From Arcobacter sp. EP1 (GTDB lineage Bacteria; Campylobacterota; Campylobacteria; Campylobacterales; Arcobacteraceae), in NCBI GenBank assembly GCA_001655195.1, contig LPNY01000209.1, positions 28,756 through 92,755 on the forward strand: a stretch of DNA of 64,000 nucleotides, written 5' to 3'. The notes beneath the pieces are model-generated. The model did no database searches, was not told where the DNA came from, and saw only the letters and a list, made by a program, of their open reading frames with translations. Both the position numbers and the translations under genes were made by a program. Below are positions 53,165 to 63,109 of the stretch, one piece after another. Each line of letters begins with the position of its first letter. Position 1 is the first letter of the stretch.

Positions 53165-54657
53165 TAAATTTCCTTAATTTTTCTCGTTTTAAGAAGTTCC
53201 AGAATACTTTTTTTAATGGATTTAAATGTTTCTTTTTGAGTTTTTTCAAGTTCAAAAATCAACTCATCTAAAGATGCATCACTATTGATATAAGGCAAAA
53301 GTACTTTTAGAAGTTCTTCTTTATTTTTTGTTCTCTTTACGCATTTTATTAATGGTAAATCTTCATTGCGTTTTTTATTGTTTCTATTTATAACATAGTA
53401 GTATAAACCAATCATTAATAATACAGTAAGCATCCCTAAAAAATAAAAAAGTGTTCTATCTTGCCATGAACTTTTTACTTGAATAACTGATGTTTCCCTT
53501 GCAACTAGTTTTTCATTAACTTTTGACTCTTGTTTTTTTTCTAATTTTACAGGAGTCTCTTTTATTTTTTTATTAACTTTTATGGTATAGGACTTAGAAC
53601 TTAATATTTCTACCTTTTGGCTCTTTTTATTGAAATACTCTATTTGTATAGAAGGTATTGTTAAATCATTTGAAGGAAGAATTGAAAAAGATTTTGTGTA
53701 ACTACCTTTGTATTGTCCATTCTCAATTGAAGTTTTAATTTCAGGCTTATTTTCATAAATAACACTGTTGTTAATATTAAGTGTTATATCTTCTACATCA
53801 TCAATATTTCCATAACCATCAATCTCAACCTTAAAAGAGATTGCTTCTCCTTCATTGACTTTCATTTTATCAACTGTAGTCAAAAGTTCAAACTCTCCAA
53901 TGAGAGAAACATTTTGAGGTAAAGGATTAACAGTAAAAACTATTTCGTTGGAAAAAACACGAATATTTTTTGTGGAACGATTGAAAAAGGAGTAACTATT
54001 TGAATTAACATCAAGGGTTGCAACATCAATTTTAATGGGTTCAATTTTTAGTTGTCCTGACTTTTGTGGGAAAATTAAAAAATCTAATTCCTGAACAATA
54101 AAATCACCCTCTTCATACTTTTTAGCTTGATTTAACTGCTTTGACCAAAAGTTTTCAAAAGTAGGTAAGGTCAAATCTAAATCAACTAATTGCACATCTT
54201 TTCGATGTTTAAATTGCAAGGTTAACTGCGTTGATTCACCAACATAGAGTTTTTCTTGTGAAGCTTCTAGATTAAGTTCAAAATAGACAGATTTTGTTTG
54301 GGATATATTTTGTTTGTCAATAACTTGCTGTTTTGTTTGATACTCTTTTCCATTAATAAGCACAGAGAATACAGGTATTGTAACTTTTTTTGTTGGAAAA
54401 AAACGATAACGTTTGGTCAATTTTGAAGTTATTTTTCCATTTATATTAGAAATAGAACGAGAAGTACCTGATGCTTCAACTAAAAAGCTATCAATTTTTT
54501 CAATCTTTGGGAACTCAATATTTTCACCCATAGCTTGAATAGAAAAATAGACAGGTTCACCCTTTAAGAAGCTTTTTGGTGCTTGTAAAAAAACGTTCGC
54601 AAAAGCTAATATACTTAACAATACGATAAAAAGAATGTATTTAACGATCATTTTCAT
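53164..54657 (-). CDS. BatD-like periplasmic protein with C-terminal membrane helix
   Basis: A 497-residue exported protein with a signal peptide (1-20), several Ig-like beta domains (about 25-370), a membrane helix (about 417-436) and a cytoplasmic helical tail. The pattern FLQAPKSFLKGEPVYFSIQA and VYVGESTQLTLQFKHR-type strands fit BatD (oxygen tolerance) proteins. BatD normally works with BatA/BatB von Willebrand proteins and a MoxR ATPase; none lies adjacent here. The gene is 2 nt downstream of flhA on the same strand, an unusual setting. The C-terminal tail (LPYINSDASLDELIFELEKT) is typical. Confidence 0.8.
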   Translation of the reverse strand: MKMIVKYILFIVLLSILAFANVFLQAPKSFLKGEPVYFSIQAMGENIEFPKIEKIDSFLVEASGTSRSISNINGKITSKLTKRYRFFPTKKVTIPVFSVLINGKEYQTKQQVIDKQNISQTKSVYFELNLEASQEKLYVGESTQLTLQFKHRKDVQLVDLDLTLPTFENFWSKQLNQAKKYEEGDFIVQELDFLIFPQKSGQLKIEPIKIDVATLDVNSNSYSFFNRSTKNIRVFSNEIVFTVNPLPQNVSLIGEFELLTTVDKMKVNEGEAISFKVEIDGYGNIDDVEDITLNINNSVIYENKPEIKTSIENGQYKGSYTKSFSILPSNDLTIPSIQIEYFNKKSQKVEILSSKSYTIKVNKKIKETPVKLEKKQESKVNEKLVARETSVIQVKSSWQDRTLFYFLGMLTVLLMIGLYYYVINRNNKKRNEDLPLIKCVKRTKNKEELLKVLLPYINSDASLDELIFELEKTQKETFKSIKKSILELLKTRKIKEI

Positions 54658-54659
54658 TA

Positions 54660-56783
54660 TTAAAACTCTAATGTTCCTTCAATTGCAAAGTTTGCTTTAG
54701 AGTCAAGTTCAGCATGAGAGAGCACTGCAACATCTAAACCAAATTTTTCATAAATCTCTGCAATACGTTTTCGTAAAACAGGATCAACTACCATAGCAAC
54801 TTTATTAAATCCTCGTGCTTCTACAGCTTCTAGTAACTCTTTAGTTTTTGTAACCAGTGAGTTAATTTCACCTATACTAAGCATTAATTGGCTAACACCG
54901 TGCTGTTCTTGAAGTTTTCCAATAAACTGCTGTTCAAGCTCTGGTTTAATAGTCACAATATGTAAGACATTATCAGTGCCTTTAAAGCGTTCAGTAATTA
55001 GACGATATAACTTACTTCGAACATGTTCTAACAATACATCAGGAGCTTTTGTAAACTCTGCAATATCAGCAATTGATTCAATGATTGTTAACATATCCAC
55101 AATTGGAATTTTTTCATGAAGTAAATCTTTACACACTTTTAATAAAGCCCCATACGAAGTCACTTTCATAGCTTCTTCAACAACAATAGGGAAATCTTTT
55201 TTCAAGCCATCAACAATATCAACAATATCTTGTCGGGTAATAATATCTTCAGAATTTTTTCGAATAATCTCTGCAATATGCGTAGAGATGATTGTTGGAG
55301 CATCAACAACAGTAAAGCCCTTCATCAAGGCTTCTTCTTTTTGATCAGCAGTAATCCATGTTGCAGGCAACCCAAATACAGGTTCTTTTACTTGTAATCC
55401 CTTAAGTTTAGCATTACCCATACCACCCATAGCTAGGAATTTATCAATCTCAACTTTACCAGTAACTAGTGGAATTCGTTTTAAATAGAGTTGATACTCA
55501 TTGGAACCCAATGTTGTATCATCAGAAATTCTTATTTGTGGGATAATAAAGCCTAGTTCACTAGCAATTGTTTTTCGAATTCCTCGAATCTTATCTAATA
55601 GTTCAGAGTTTCCTTGTACTAATTGCAGTAACCTAAGTCCAAGTTTAAGCTCAAGGACTTCCATTTTCATGATATTCTCAATGGTCTCTTGTTCATCTGG
55701 TTGAGAAGCTTTTTTCTTTTGTTCTTTCATCGTATCTAAATCAGCACTTGGTTTAATACCGCTTTTACTCGGTTGTTCTTTAGAGCCAAAGAAATTTGTT
55801 AATCCATTTTGCTGTCCATCATCAATCATATAAATAATATATCCTGCACCTATTAAAAGAACACCCATCACCATCAAAATTCCAGTAGGGAAACCAGGAA
55901 CAAATCCAAAAAGAATCAATCCAATTCCTACAAGTACTAACGATTTAGAATCTTTCACTAATTGAGATATAGATTGATTTGCAAATTTATCTTCATCTAA
56001 ATTTGAACGAGTAATAATAATGGCTGTTGCGGTTGATAAAATTAATGCCGGAATTTGAGCCACCAATCCATCACCAATAGTTAAAATTGTATAAATTTCA
56101 CCACTTTGAGCAATCGTCATATCGTGTTGAAACAGACCAATTAATAATCCACCAATTAAGTTTACTAATGTAATGATAATACCAGCAACGGCATCACCTT
56201 TTACAAATTTTGAAGACCCATCCATAGCTCCATAAAAGTTTGCCTCTGAAATTAATTCTTTACGCCTTATTTGAGCTTCTTTATCATCAATGAAACCTGC
56301 ATTTAAATCTGCATCAATTGCCATTTGTTTACCTGGCATTGAATCAAGGGTAAACCGTGCAGTTACCTCAGCAACCCGTGTTGCACCTTTTGTAACAACC
56401 ATAAAGTTAATTAAAACTAAAATAATAAATATGATAATTCCAATAACCATATTACCACCAACAACAAATTCTCCAAATGCCGAGATAATGGAACTAACTG
56501 CATCGGGGCCATTTTGTCCTTCACTTAAAATTGACCGCGTAGTTGCCACATTTAAAGAGAGCCTAAAAAGTGCAAAAATTAAAATAAGTGTTGGAAATGT
56601 TGTTAAATCTGCAGGTCTTTGAATGTATAAAGAGATTAAAAGTATAAGTAAAGCTAGCGATAAGGAGACTATCAAAAAGAAGTCCAATATCATCTTTGAT
56701 AAAGGAACGATAATAATCATTAGAATTGCTACAAACATAGCAACAACAATTAAATCTTTTGATAGAAACCTTTTTAAATTCAT
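54660..56783 (-). CDS. flhA: Flagellar export apparatus protein FlhA
   Basis: A 707-residue export gate component. Eight membrane helices fill the first 320 residues, with the FHIPEP signature region ending in RFTLDSMPGKQMAIDADLN (about 142-160). The cytoplasmic ring domain (about 360-690) binds chaperone-substrate complexes and includes FGLPATWIT, TVVDAPTIISTHIAEIIRKN and LYRLITERFKG. Length is typical. Position after flgL and before batD on the same strand. No separate flhF or fliA is nearby in the window. Confidence 0.96.
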   Translation of the reverse strand: MNLKRFLSKDLIVVAMFVAILMIIIVPLSKMILDFFLIVSLSLALLILLISLYIQRPADLTTFPTLILIFALFRLSLNVATTRSILSEGQNGPDAVSSIISAFGEFVVGGNMVIGIIIFIILVLINFMVVTKGATRVAEVTARFTLDSMPGKQMAIDADLNAGFIDDKEAQIRRKELISEANFYGAMDGSSKFVKGDAVAGIIITLVNLIGGLLIGLFQHDMTIAQSGEIYTILTIGDGLVAQIPALILSTATAIIITRSNLDEDKFANQSISQLVKDSKSLVLVGIGLILFGFVPGFPTGILMVMGVLLIGAGYIIYMIDDGQQNGLTNFFGSKEQPSKSGIKPSADLDTMKEQKKKASQPDEQETIENIMKMEVLELKLGLRLLQLVQGNSELLDKIRGIRKTIASELGFIIPQIRISDDTTLGSNEYQLYLKRIPLVTGKVEIDKFLAMGGMGNAKLKGLQVKEPVFGLPATWITADQKEEALMKGFTVVDAPTIISTHIAEIIRKNSEDIITRQDIVDIVDGLKKDFPIVVEEAMKVTSYGALLKVCKDLLHEKIPIVDMLTIIESIADIAEFTKAPDVLLEHVRSKLYRLITERFKGTDNVLHIVTIKPELEQQFIGKLQEQHGVSQLMLSIGEINSLVTKTKELLEAVEARGFNKVAMVVDPVLRKRIAEIYEKFGLDVAVLSHAELDSKANFAIEGTLEF

Positions 56784-56812
56784 CTATATTTTAAATTATC
56801 TACCTAATAAAA

Positions 56813-58000
56813 TTATCGAACAAAATTAACTAAAGATAGTTGATTCATTTTATTAACAGTTGAATAGAGTGCCTGATAGGTAATTTCTAACGATTTTGCT
56901 TCAATAGCAACCTTTGCTAAATCCGCACTACTTACCTCTTGTTGTAAAAGAGTAAACTGTGTAACTTTAGCACCTAATCGGTCTAAAGAAGTTTCAAAAA
57001 CTTGATTTCGTCCACCTAGTTTTGCGTGTCCAACATTTGCTCCATCAAAAGCAGTTGTGATATTATCAAGTTCTGCTGCTAATAACGCTCTTGCTGTTGC
57101 TGCATCAGCAGCAGGTGAGCCATCGCTTTCACGATTTCTTAGAGCATTAATTGTTCTATCTATGGTATCAAATATATTATGCCGTGCTTCTAAAACCTGT
57201 CCTGAAGTTGAAAGTGCTGCTGTTTGATATTGTGCGGGTGTAGTTGCCGTTGCCGCAGCAGTTTGTGTTACCGCTAAGGTATCTGTCGTAGCATTATTTT
57301 CATCATCGTATTTAGTTAAAACTCCATCACCCGCAGAAGGACTATTTGTAATTGATAATTTCCACTCATTACCGTCTTGGTCAATGATTCGCTCTCTATA
57401 AGGGTCTGTTGGGTCTCCACTAAAGGTAAGTTGTTCCCCATTAAAAGCACGATCTGTTGTGTACATCATAGCATCAAATCCAGATATACCTCGATCACGA
57501 TATTCACCCTCTTCCACTGCTACACGACGTAAGTGACCATCACCATTATAGGTAACAACACCAGAAGAATCCATTGAAAATGGTTTCACTGTTGAATCTG
57601 CTCCAGCAAATAGATATTCACCTTCCACTTCTTCATTTGCTAAAGCAAAAAGATTTTTCTTTACCCCTTCAAGGTTTGTTGCAATTGATTCTCGTGAAGT
57701 GTCATCACTTGTAGCATTCAAGCCTTTGATAACTTCTGCTTTAATATATGTTATAACATTTTTAACTTCTTTCATTGTTGAGTCAGAAACATTATTTTGT
57801 GCAGTTGTTTTTTCTACTTGACGTTGTAAGCCCTCAAAAACATTAATTTTGTCTTCAATATAGACTTCTCGTGAGAATATCTTTGCATCGTCACTACCGT
57901 TGTCCAGTAACTTACCTGTACTTGATTGATAACTAATGCGTCGTTGTTCTTCGTTAAGGTTATTTAACCTAAATGTCATTTCACTGGTTGTATTAATCAT
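56813..58000 (-). CDS. flgL: Flagellar hook-filament junction protein FlgL
   Basis: A 395-residue flagellin-like protein. The N-terminal helix (TTSEMTFRLNNLNEEQRRISYQSSTGK) and C-terminal helix (LAKVAIEAKSLEITYQALYSTVNKMNQLSLV) are the coiled-coil ends shared by FlgL and flagellin; EGEYLFAGADS near 130 is typical of FlgL. The middle is a variable domain (about 190-270) with an alanine/threonine-rich stretch. A strong aaggagg ribosome site precedes the ATG, which overlaps the fliI stop (ATGA). It caps the hook and joins it to the filament. Confidence 0.92.
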   Translation of the reverse strand: MINTTSEMTFRLNNLNEEQRRISYQSSTGKLLDNGSDDAKIFSREVYIEDKINVFEGLQRQVEKTTAQNNVSDSTMKEVKNVITYIKAEVIKGLNATSDDTSRESIATNLEGVKKNLFALANEEVEGEYLFAGADSTVKPFSMDSSGVVTYNGDGHLRRVAVEEGEYRDRGISGFDAMMYTTDRAFNGEQLTFSGDPTDPYRERIIDQDGNEWKLSITNSPSAGDGVLTKYDDENNATTDTLAVTQTAAATATTPAQYQTAALSTSGQVLEARHNIFDTIDRTINALRNRESDGSPAADAATARALLAAELDNITTAFDGANVGHAKLGGRNQVFETSLDRLGAKVTQFTLLQQEVSSADLAKVAIEAKSLEITYQALYSTVNKMNQLSLVNFVR

Positions 58001-59304
58001 GATAGTACCTCCTTGAAGAGTTTACTTATATCTTCAAAAGTATATTGTTCTTGTGTATCTTGTACCAAAAACTCCCTAAGTTTATCTTTTTTAGTTAGGG
58101 CGAAATCAAGCTCTTTGTCCATACCTTCTTTGTAGGCACCAACACGAATCAGAACTTCATTTTCCTTTATTAATGATAATACTCTTTTTAAGTTTAAGAA
58201 TTGATTATAGTGTTCCTTATCAACAACTTTATCCATTACCCTAGATGCAGATTTTAAGATATTAATAGGTGGGTAAAAACCTTGTTCTGTTAAATCCCTT
58301 GTCAAAACAATATGCCCATCTAAAATTGATCGACTTTGATCTGCAATAGGATCATTCATATCGTCTCCATCAACCAGTACTGTAAAAAAAGCAGTGATTG
58401 AACCCTTTTTGTTATTTCCAGCTCGCTCCATTAATTGAGGAAGTAGTGCAAATACTGAAGGTGGATACCCACGACTTACTGGTGGTTCTCCTGTGCTCAA
58501 TCCTATTTCACGTTGTGCCATTGCAAATCGTGTTACAGAATCCATCATCAATAAAACATCATGTCCCTTATCTCTAAAGAACTCTGCAATTGCCATTGCT
58601 GTAAAAGCACCATATTTTCGCATAAGTGCAGACTCATCAGAAGTTGCAGCAATAATAATCGTATTTTCTAAATCATTATTTAAATTATAGTGAATAAACT
58701 CAGGAATTTCTCGACCCCTCTCACCAATAAGAGCTACCACTTTAATTTGTGCTTGACACCCTTTTACAATCATTCCCATAAGTGTTGATTTACCAACACC
58801 AGAACCTGCAAAAATACCTACTTTTTGACCTTTTCCAGAAGTAAGCATTGAATCAATAGCTTTAACTCCTGTTGAAAATCGTTCATCAATAATTCCACGA
58901 TCAAGAGCAGGCATAGAGACCTTATTAATAGCAGAATTATCCTCTATATCTCTAATCTTTCCTTTTCCATCAATTGGATCACCTAAAGCATTTACAACAC
59001 GTCCTAGTAATCCGTATCCTGTTTTTACAGACAAACCATCTTTTTGTAAATAAACTTTATCATGAATTCTAAACCCTTCAATAAATGAAAAAGGTACAAT
59101 TGTAAAGTTTGCATCATCTATGGAAGCAACCATACCTAATACCGTATACAAATGCTGTTCTGATTCAATTTTAACAATATCACCAACTGCAACCTCAATA
59201 CCGCATGCAGTAATTGTTGTAGAACTAATATGGCGAATTCGTCCAAAAGGAACAACAAGATTTGTTACATCTATGCTATCTATTAATTTATCAATATCTA
59301 TCAT
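57997..59304 (-). CDS. fliI: Flagellum-specific ATP synthase FliI
   Basis: About 435 residues. The export ATPase has Walker A GIFAGSGVGKST (about 155-166), Walker B LLMMDSVTRFAMAQREIGLS, and the GYPPSVFALLPQLMERAG segment typical of FliI. ATG at 59304 begins 1 nt after the TPR gene's stop; an upstream GTG at 59319 would add five residues and overlap it. I favour the ATG but the ribosome site is weak for both. FliH and FliJ are not adjacent in the window. Confidence 0.95.
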   Translation of the reverse strand: MIDIDKLIDSIDVTNLVVPFGRIRHISSTTITACGIEVAVGDIVKIESEQHLYTVLGMVASIDDANFTIVPFSFIEGFRIHDKVYLQKDGLSVKTGYGLLGRVVNALGDPIDGKGKIRDIEDNSAINKVSMPALDRGIIDERFSTGVKAIDSMLTSGKGQKVGIFAGSGVGKSTLMGMIVKGCQAQIKVVALIGERGREIPEFIHYNLNNDLENTIIIAATSDESALMRKYGAFTAMAIAEFFRDKGHDVLLMMDSVTRFAMAQREIGLSTGEPPVSRGYPPSVFALLPQLMERAGNNKKGSITAFFTVLVDGDDMNDPIADQSRSILDGHIVLTRDLTEQGFYPPINILKSASRVMDKVVDKEHYNQFLNLKRVLSLIKENEVLIRVGAYKEGMDKELDFALTKKDKLREFLVQDTQEQYTFEDISKLFKEVLS

Positions 59305-59305
59305 A

Positions 59306-61300
59306 TTAAATCTTATCACACATATCTTTGTAAAGAGACTCAGTAGTTCCTTGTAACTCTTTGCATTTCAGTGTGTACTCTTCTTGTTGCGTTTTGTTTC
59401 CTAAAGTTTCATTCAGTTTTATAATCTCATAATAGAGTTGCGCTTGATCATTTGGTTTAATTTTACGAGGGCTATTAGTTGCTTCCATTAAATATTCCAA
59501 TGCCTTTTGTGGTGCATCTTTCTTTTCATAACTAGCTAATTCTAACTGTACAAAAGGAGAATAAATTGGTGCACGTAACTCATTTTGTTTTTCATATAAA
59601 CGCATTAATATCTCTTTTGCCTCTTCTAATTCATCTTGACTTACTAAATATAAATAGTACTGATAATAAAAGTCAATAATCAGTGGATTATCACTATTTT
59701 CATTAATATACTCTTTATGTTGTGTAGCATAATAAAAAAACTTTTGCATTGAAATTGAGTCTTGTTTTTCACTTAGAATCAAAAATCGGATTAAAAACTC
59801 TTTAGATAAAACCTTTTCATTTTCTACCATTTCAACTTTAGCTGAAAATGACATCGCTTCATCAAAATCCTTTAAAGCAAATGCCATACGTTCTAAATAG
59901 AGATATATATTTGCATCTCTACTCTTATTAAAGCTATCTTTTACTAGCATATAAGCACGTTCATAAGGAACTTCAATTAAACACTCGAAAAATTGAAATT
60001 TTGTTGCTTCATCTTCAATGAGTTTTTCTAAGGTTTCACGCCGTGATGTTTTTAATGCTTTATTAAGTAAGAAACATTTGCCCTCAGCAAGATAATCTTT
60101 TATCATTAAAATATTAATTTCATCAAATATTGCATCAATACTTGCGTACCCAAAACGTTCTGCTATAGAGTTTGAAATCTTTTTATAGATTTTCTTGGCA
60201 CGTAAGATATACTCATACTTTTTCTCTTTTTTATCATTTAACAACTCTTGTAAAAGTACTTTTTGTTGCATTGATTCACTATCTTTGTATTTTGAGGCTA
60301 AGACTGCAGGTGAAATTTGCCCTTCACGCATCAAAATTTCGTCAATATACATCTTTGCTTTGTCCTTATAAATACCATCGGGAAAATCATTTAAAATATC
60401 TTTATATAACTCTTTTGCTTTAAAAAGGTAATAGTTTGTTCCATCATACATTAGCATATAAATATTGGCTAGTTTATATTTAAAATCTTCAATAGCATCC
60501 TCTTTTTTTGCACGTTTTAGAAGTTCAAGTAAAATCTCGGCTGCAAACTCTGGCATTTTTGCTCGTATGAGTTTGTTCACTTTTTGAATTGCTAAATAAG
60601 AGTCTGTTGCATAAAAATCCATATTCTTTAATAAAACTTTTGAGATCAAATCATAGGCTTTATCTTGCTGTTCATTTGCAATATAAACATCAAAGAGCTC
60701 ATCAGCAACAATTGTTGCCACTTCAATATCTATTGTTTTAGTCAAAATTTCATAAAGAATCTTTGTTGCTTTTTTATATTCACGAGTATGTCGATACACC
60801 TTTGCTAAAAAGATTTTCCCATAAGCATTTGTAATTTTATCATTAAAATTTTCTACAACTGTTTTGGCAAAATATTTTGCATCTTTTACTTTATTTGACG
60901 CTAATTTCAGTTCTACTAATAACATATAGGCTTGTGGCAAATCAGCTTCATGAATAATTGAAGAGTTAATTGCCTGTTCAAGTTCTGATGCCGCTTTAAT
61001 AATAAGTCGTTTTGTCCCTTTTTTTATACTCATTTCACCATAAGCAATCATAATATCTGACGCTAATACGTCAACACGATTTTTCTCTTTAAAATCTTTT
61101 ATTTGACGATAGGCTTCATCAATTCTTCCATCGCGAGACAGCTCTCGAACATGTTCGATAACCTCAAATCCATCTCTAATTTCATGTTTTCTTTGTTGAG
61201 AAATCTGTTGTCCACTTGAACCAATAAAACTGTAATAAAAGTCTTTTTTTGCCCAAGAAAACGTCACTAAAAAAATTGTTAATAAAAATAGTATTCTCAA
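59306..61300 (-). CDS. Exported TPR-repeat protein in flagellar operon (PflA-like)
   Basis: A 664-residue protein with signal peptide MRILFLLTIFLVTFSWA. The rest is helical repeats (TPR-like pairs such as PQAYMLLVELKLASNKVKDA and KIFLAKVYRHTREYKKATKI), about 16-18 helical pairs, with no other domain. It lies between flhB (1 nt apart) and fliI. In Campylobacter the periplasmic TPR protein PflA forms part of the motor disk; this gene has similar size, location type and fold, so a motor-scaffold role is a fair guess. A general secretin-associated TPR protein is the alternative. Confidence 0.7.
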   Translation of the reverse strand: MRILFLLTIFLVTFSWAKKDFYYSFIGSSGQQISQQRKHEIRDGFEVIEHVRELSRDGRIDEAYRQIKDFKEKNRVDVLASDIMIAYGEMSIKKGTKRLIIKAASELEQAINSSIIHEADLPQAYMLLVELKLASNKVKDAKYFAKTVVENFNDKITNAYGKIFLAKVYRHTREYKKATKILYEILTKTIDIEVATIVADELFDVYIANEQQDKAYDLISKVLLKNMDFYATDSYLAIQKVNKLIRAKMPEFAAEILLELLKRAKKEDAIEDFKYKLANIYMLMYDGTNYYLFKAKELYKDILNDFPDGIYKDKAKMYIDEILMREGQISPAVLASKYKDSESMQQKVLLQELLNDKKEKKYEYILRAKKIYKKISNSIAERFGYASIDAIFDEINILMIKDYLAEGKCFLLNKALKTSRRETLEKLIEDEATKFQFFECLIEVPYERAYMLVKDSFNKSRDANIYLYLERMAFALKDFDEAMSFSAKVEMVENEKVLSKEFLIRFLILSEKQDSISMQKFFYYATQHKEYINENSDNPLIIDFYYQYYLYLVSQDELEEAKEILMRLYEKQNELRAPIYSPFVQLELASYEKKDAPQKALEYLMEATNSPRKIKPNDQAQLYYEIIKLNETLGNKTQQEEYTLKCKELQGTTESLYKDMCDKI

Positions 61301-61301
61301 T

Positions 61302-62348
61302 TTAAGCCTTTTGTTTCAATTCATATACATATGTAAAAATTTCAGCAATTGCTTTATAAAACTCTTCAGGAATTGTCTGTTCAATCTCTAATTGGCTATA
61401 TAAAGAACGCGCTAATGCAGGATTCTCAATAATTGGTATATTATTCTCTTTTGCAATATCTTTAATTTTTAATGCCAAAAAGTCAATCCCTTTTGCTATC
61501 ATTTTAGGCGCTTGGTCTACCTTATTATCATACTTTAAAGCAATGGCATAATGTGTAGGATTCGTAATAACAACATCTGCATCAGGAACATCTGCCATCA
61601 TACGTTGCATAGCCATTTCCATTTGGATTCTACGAATTCGTCCCTTTACTTGAGGATCTCCCTCCATATTTTTATATTCATCTTTGATTTCTTGTTTTGT
61701 CATGCGCAAAGATTTCAAATAATAATGTGTTGTAAAAAAGTAATCTATTATAGCAAAAAGTATTATAATAAAAAGTATCGTGACTAAAAAATAAAATATT
61801 AATTCAAGCATTGCGTCAATAGAACTTGCAATCTCTTTATCCATCATTGAAAGAAATGCTTCACCTGTTAATAAAAATAATACGCACATAACAATTACAA
61901 TAACTGTTAGTTTACCCATTAACTTCAGTGCTTCTAAAAGCTTTTTTAATCCAAAAACACCCTTCATTCCCTTTATTGGGTCAAGTTTTTGTAAATCAAA
62001 TTTCATTGGAGTAAAAATCATACCAAACTGCATCCAGTTAAATATAAATGTTAAAAGAATAACCAAGATAAAAAAAGGGGATAAAGCATAAAGAAGCGTT
62101 GTAACAATGGTATACGTCAAAGAGTAATAAGTTGTTTCGGTTATCTCTTCTCCAATAAATCCAAAAATAAATCGCATCATACCTTCAATTTGTCCAAAAG
62201 TAAAGCTAGAAAAAAAAAGAATATACGCCGTTCCAAAAGTTAAAATAGCAGCACCTACAACTTCGGCAGACTTACCAACATTTCCTTCTTTTTTTGCATC
62301 TTGAATTTTTTTATCAGTGGGTTCTTCTGTTTTTTCATCTTCATCCAT
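61302..62348 (-). CDS. flhB: Flagellar export switch protein FlhB
   Basis: A 348-residue protein with four membrane helices (to about 210) and a cytoplasmic domain that self-cleaves in NPTH within VVITNPTHYAIALKYD (about 262-277). The start KTEEPTDKKIQDAKKEGNV is diagnostic. FlhB changes export specificity from hook to filament substrates after hook completion, sensed through FliK, whose gene lies just upstream of fliR. It is 1 nt from the TPR gene. Length is normal. Confidence 0.96.
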   Translation of the reverse strand: MDEDEKTEEPTDKKIQDAKKEGNVGKSAEVVGAAILTFGTAYILFFSSFTFGQIEGMMRFIFGFIGEEITETTYYSLTYTIVTTLLYALSPFFILVILLTFIFNWMQFGMIFTPMKFDLQKLDPIKGMKGVFGLKKLLEALKLMGKLTVIVIVMCVLFLLTGEAFLSMMDKEIASSIDAMLELIFYFLVTILFIIILFAIIDYFFTTHYYLKSLRMTKQEIKDEYKNMEGDPQVKGRIRRIQMEMAMQRMMADVPDADVVITNPTHYAIALKYDNKVDQAPKMIAKGIDFLALKIKDIAKENNIPIIENPALARSLYSQLEIEQTIPEEFYKAIAEIFTYVYELKQKA

Positions 62349-62359
62349 AATGACCCCTC

Positions 62360-63109
62360 TTATTGAAACTTAGTAATAAAATAGTTTACAAAATTTTCGG
62401 AAAAAATTTCCATACCCAACATCATAAATAAAAATATTACTGCAAATTTTAGCTGAAAAGTAATTACAAAAGGCGAAAAAGCAGGCATTGATTTTGTTCC
62501 ATATCCATAATAGACATCCATAATAAATCCAATAAAAAATAGAGGAAAGGCAAAAGAGAATGCAAAGGCAAACATGCGTTGTATTTCATCAATAATTATT
62601 TGTATTCCATCATAAGAAAAGATATCAAAGGTTCCAAGATTAATCATGGAAAAACTTTTTACTAACATCACTAGGGTCATCTCATACAGACCTGACTCAA
62701 AATAAATTGCTAAAGAGATATAAAAAAGAAACTTAGCAACAATTCCTAACTGGCTTCCACTGGCTGGGTCAAAAAAGTTTGCCATGGATAAAGCTGTAGC
62801 GTACCCAACAAATTCCCCAATAACCTTAACTGCATCAAATATAATATTAACAAAAAGTGCAGCAATAGCTCCTAAAGTAATCTCTGTTAATATTGCTTGA
62901 AAAAATGTCGCCTGTGTAACATTTGATTCAACATCAATAATTGGGAATAAAAAAATTGTAAAAAAGAATGAAAGACCAACTTTAATTCTTGCTTGAACAA
63001 CTTGATGCCCAAATATTGGCATAAAAGCCATAAAAGCAAGGATTCTCGCAAAAAGTAGTAAGAAGTTTATAAGTACTGCTTCATTAAGAAGCGAAAGGAG
63101 TGCTTGCAT
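62360..63109 (-). CDS. fliR: Flagellar export apparatus protein FliR
   Basis: A 249-residue protein with six predicted helices. The FliR pattern is seen in NFLLLFARILAFMAFMPIFG, KVGLSFFFTIFLFP and the FDPASGSQLGIVAKFLFYI segment. It forms the export pore with FliP and FliQ, which are not in the window. It follows the fliK-like gene with a 1-nt overlap and precedes flhB by 11 nt. Confidence 0.93.
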   Translation of the reverse strand: MQALLSLLNEAVLINFLLLFARILAFMAFMPIFGHQVVQARIKVGLSFFFTIFLFPIIDVESNVTQATFFQAILTEITLGAIAALFVNIIFDAVKVIGEFVGYATALSMANFFDPASGSQLGIVAKFLFYISLAIYFESGLYEMTLVMLVKSFSMINLGTFDIFSYDGIQIIIDEIQRMFAFAFSFAFPLFFIGFIMDVYYGYGTKSMPAFSPFVITFQLKFAVIFLFMMLGMEIFSENFVNYFITKFQ

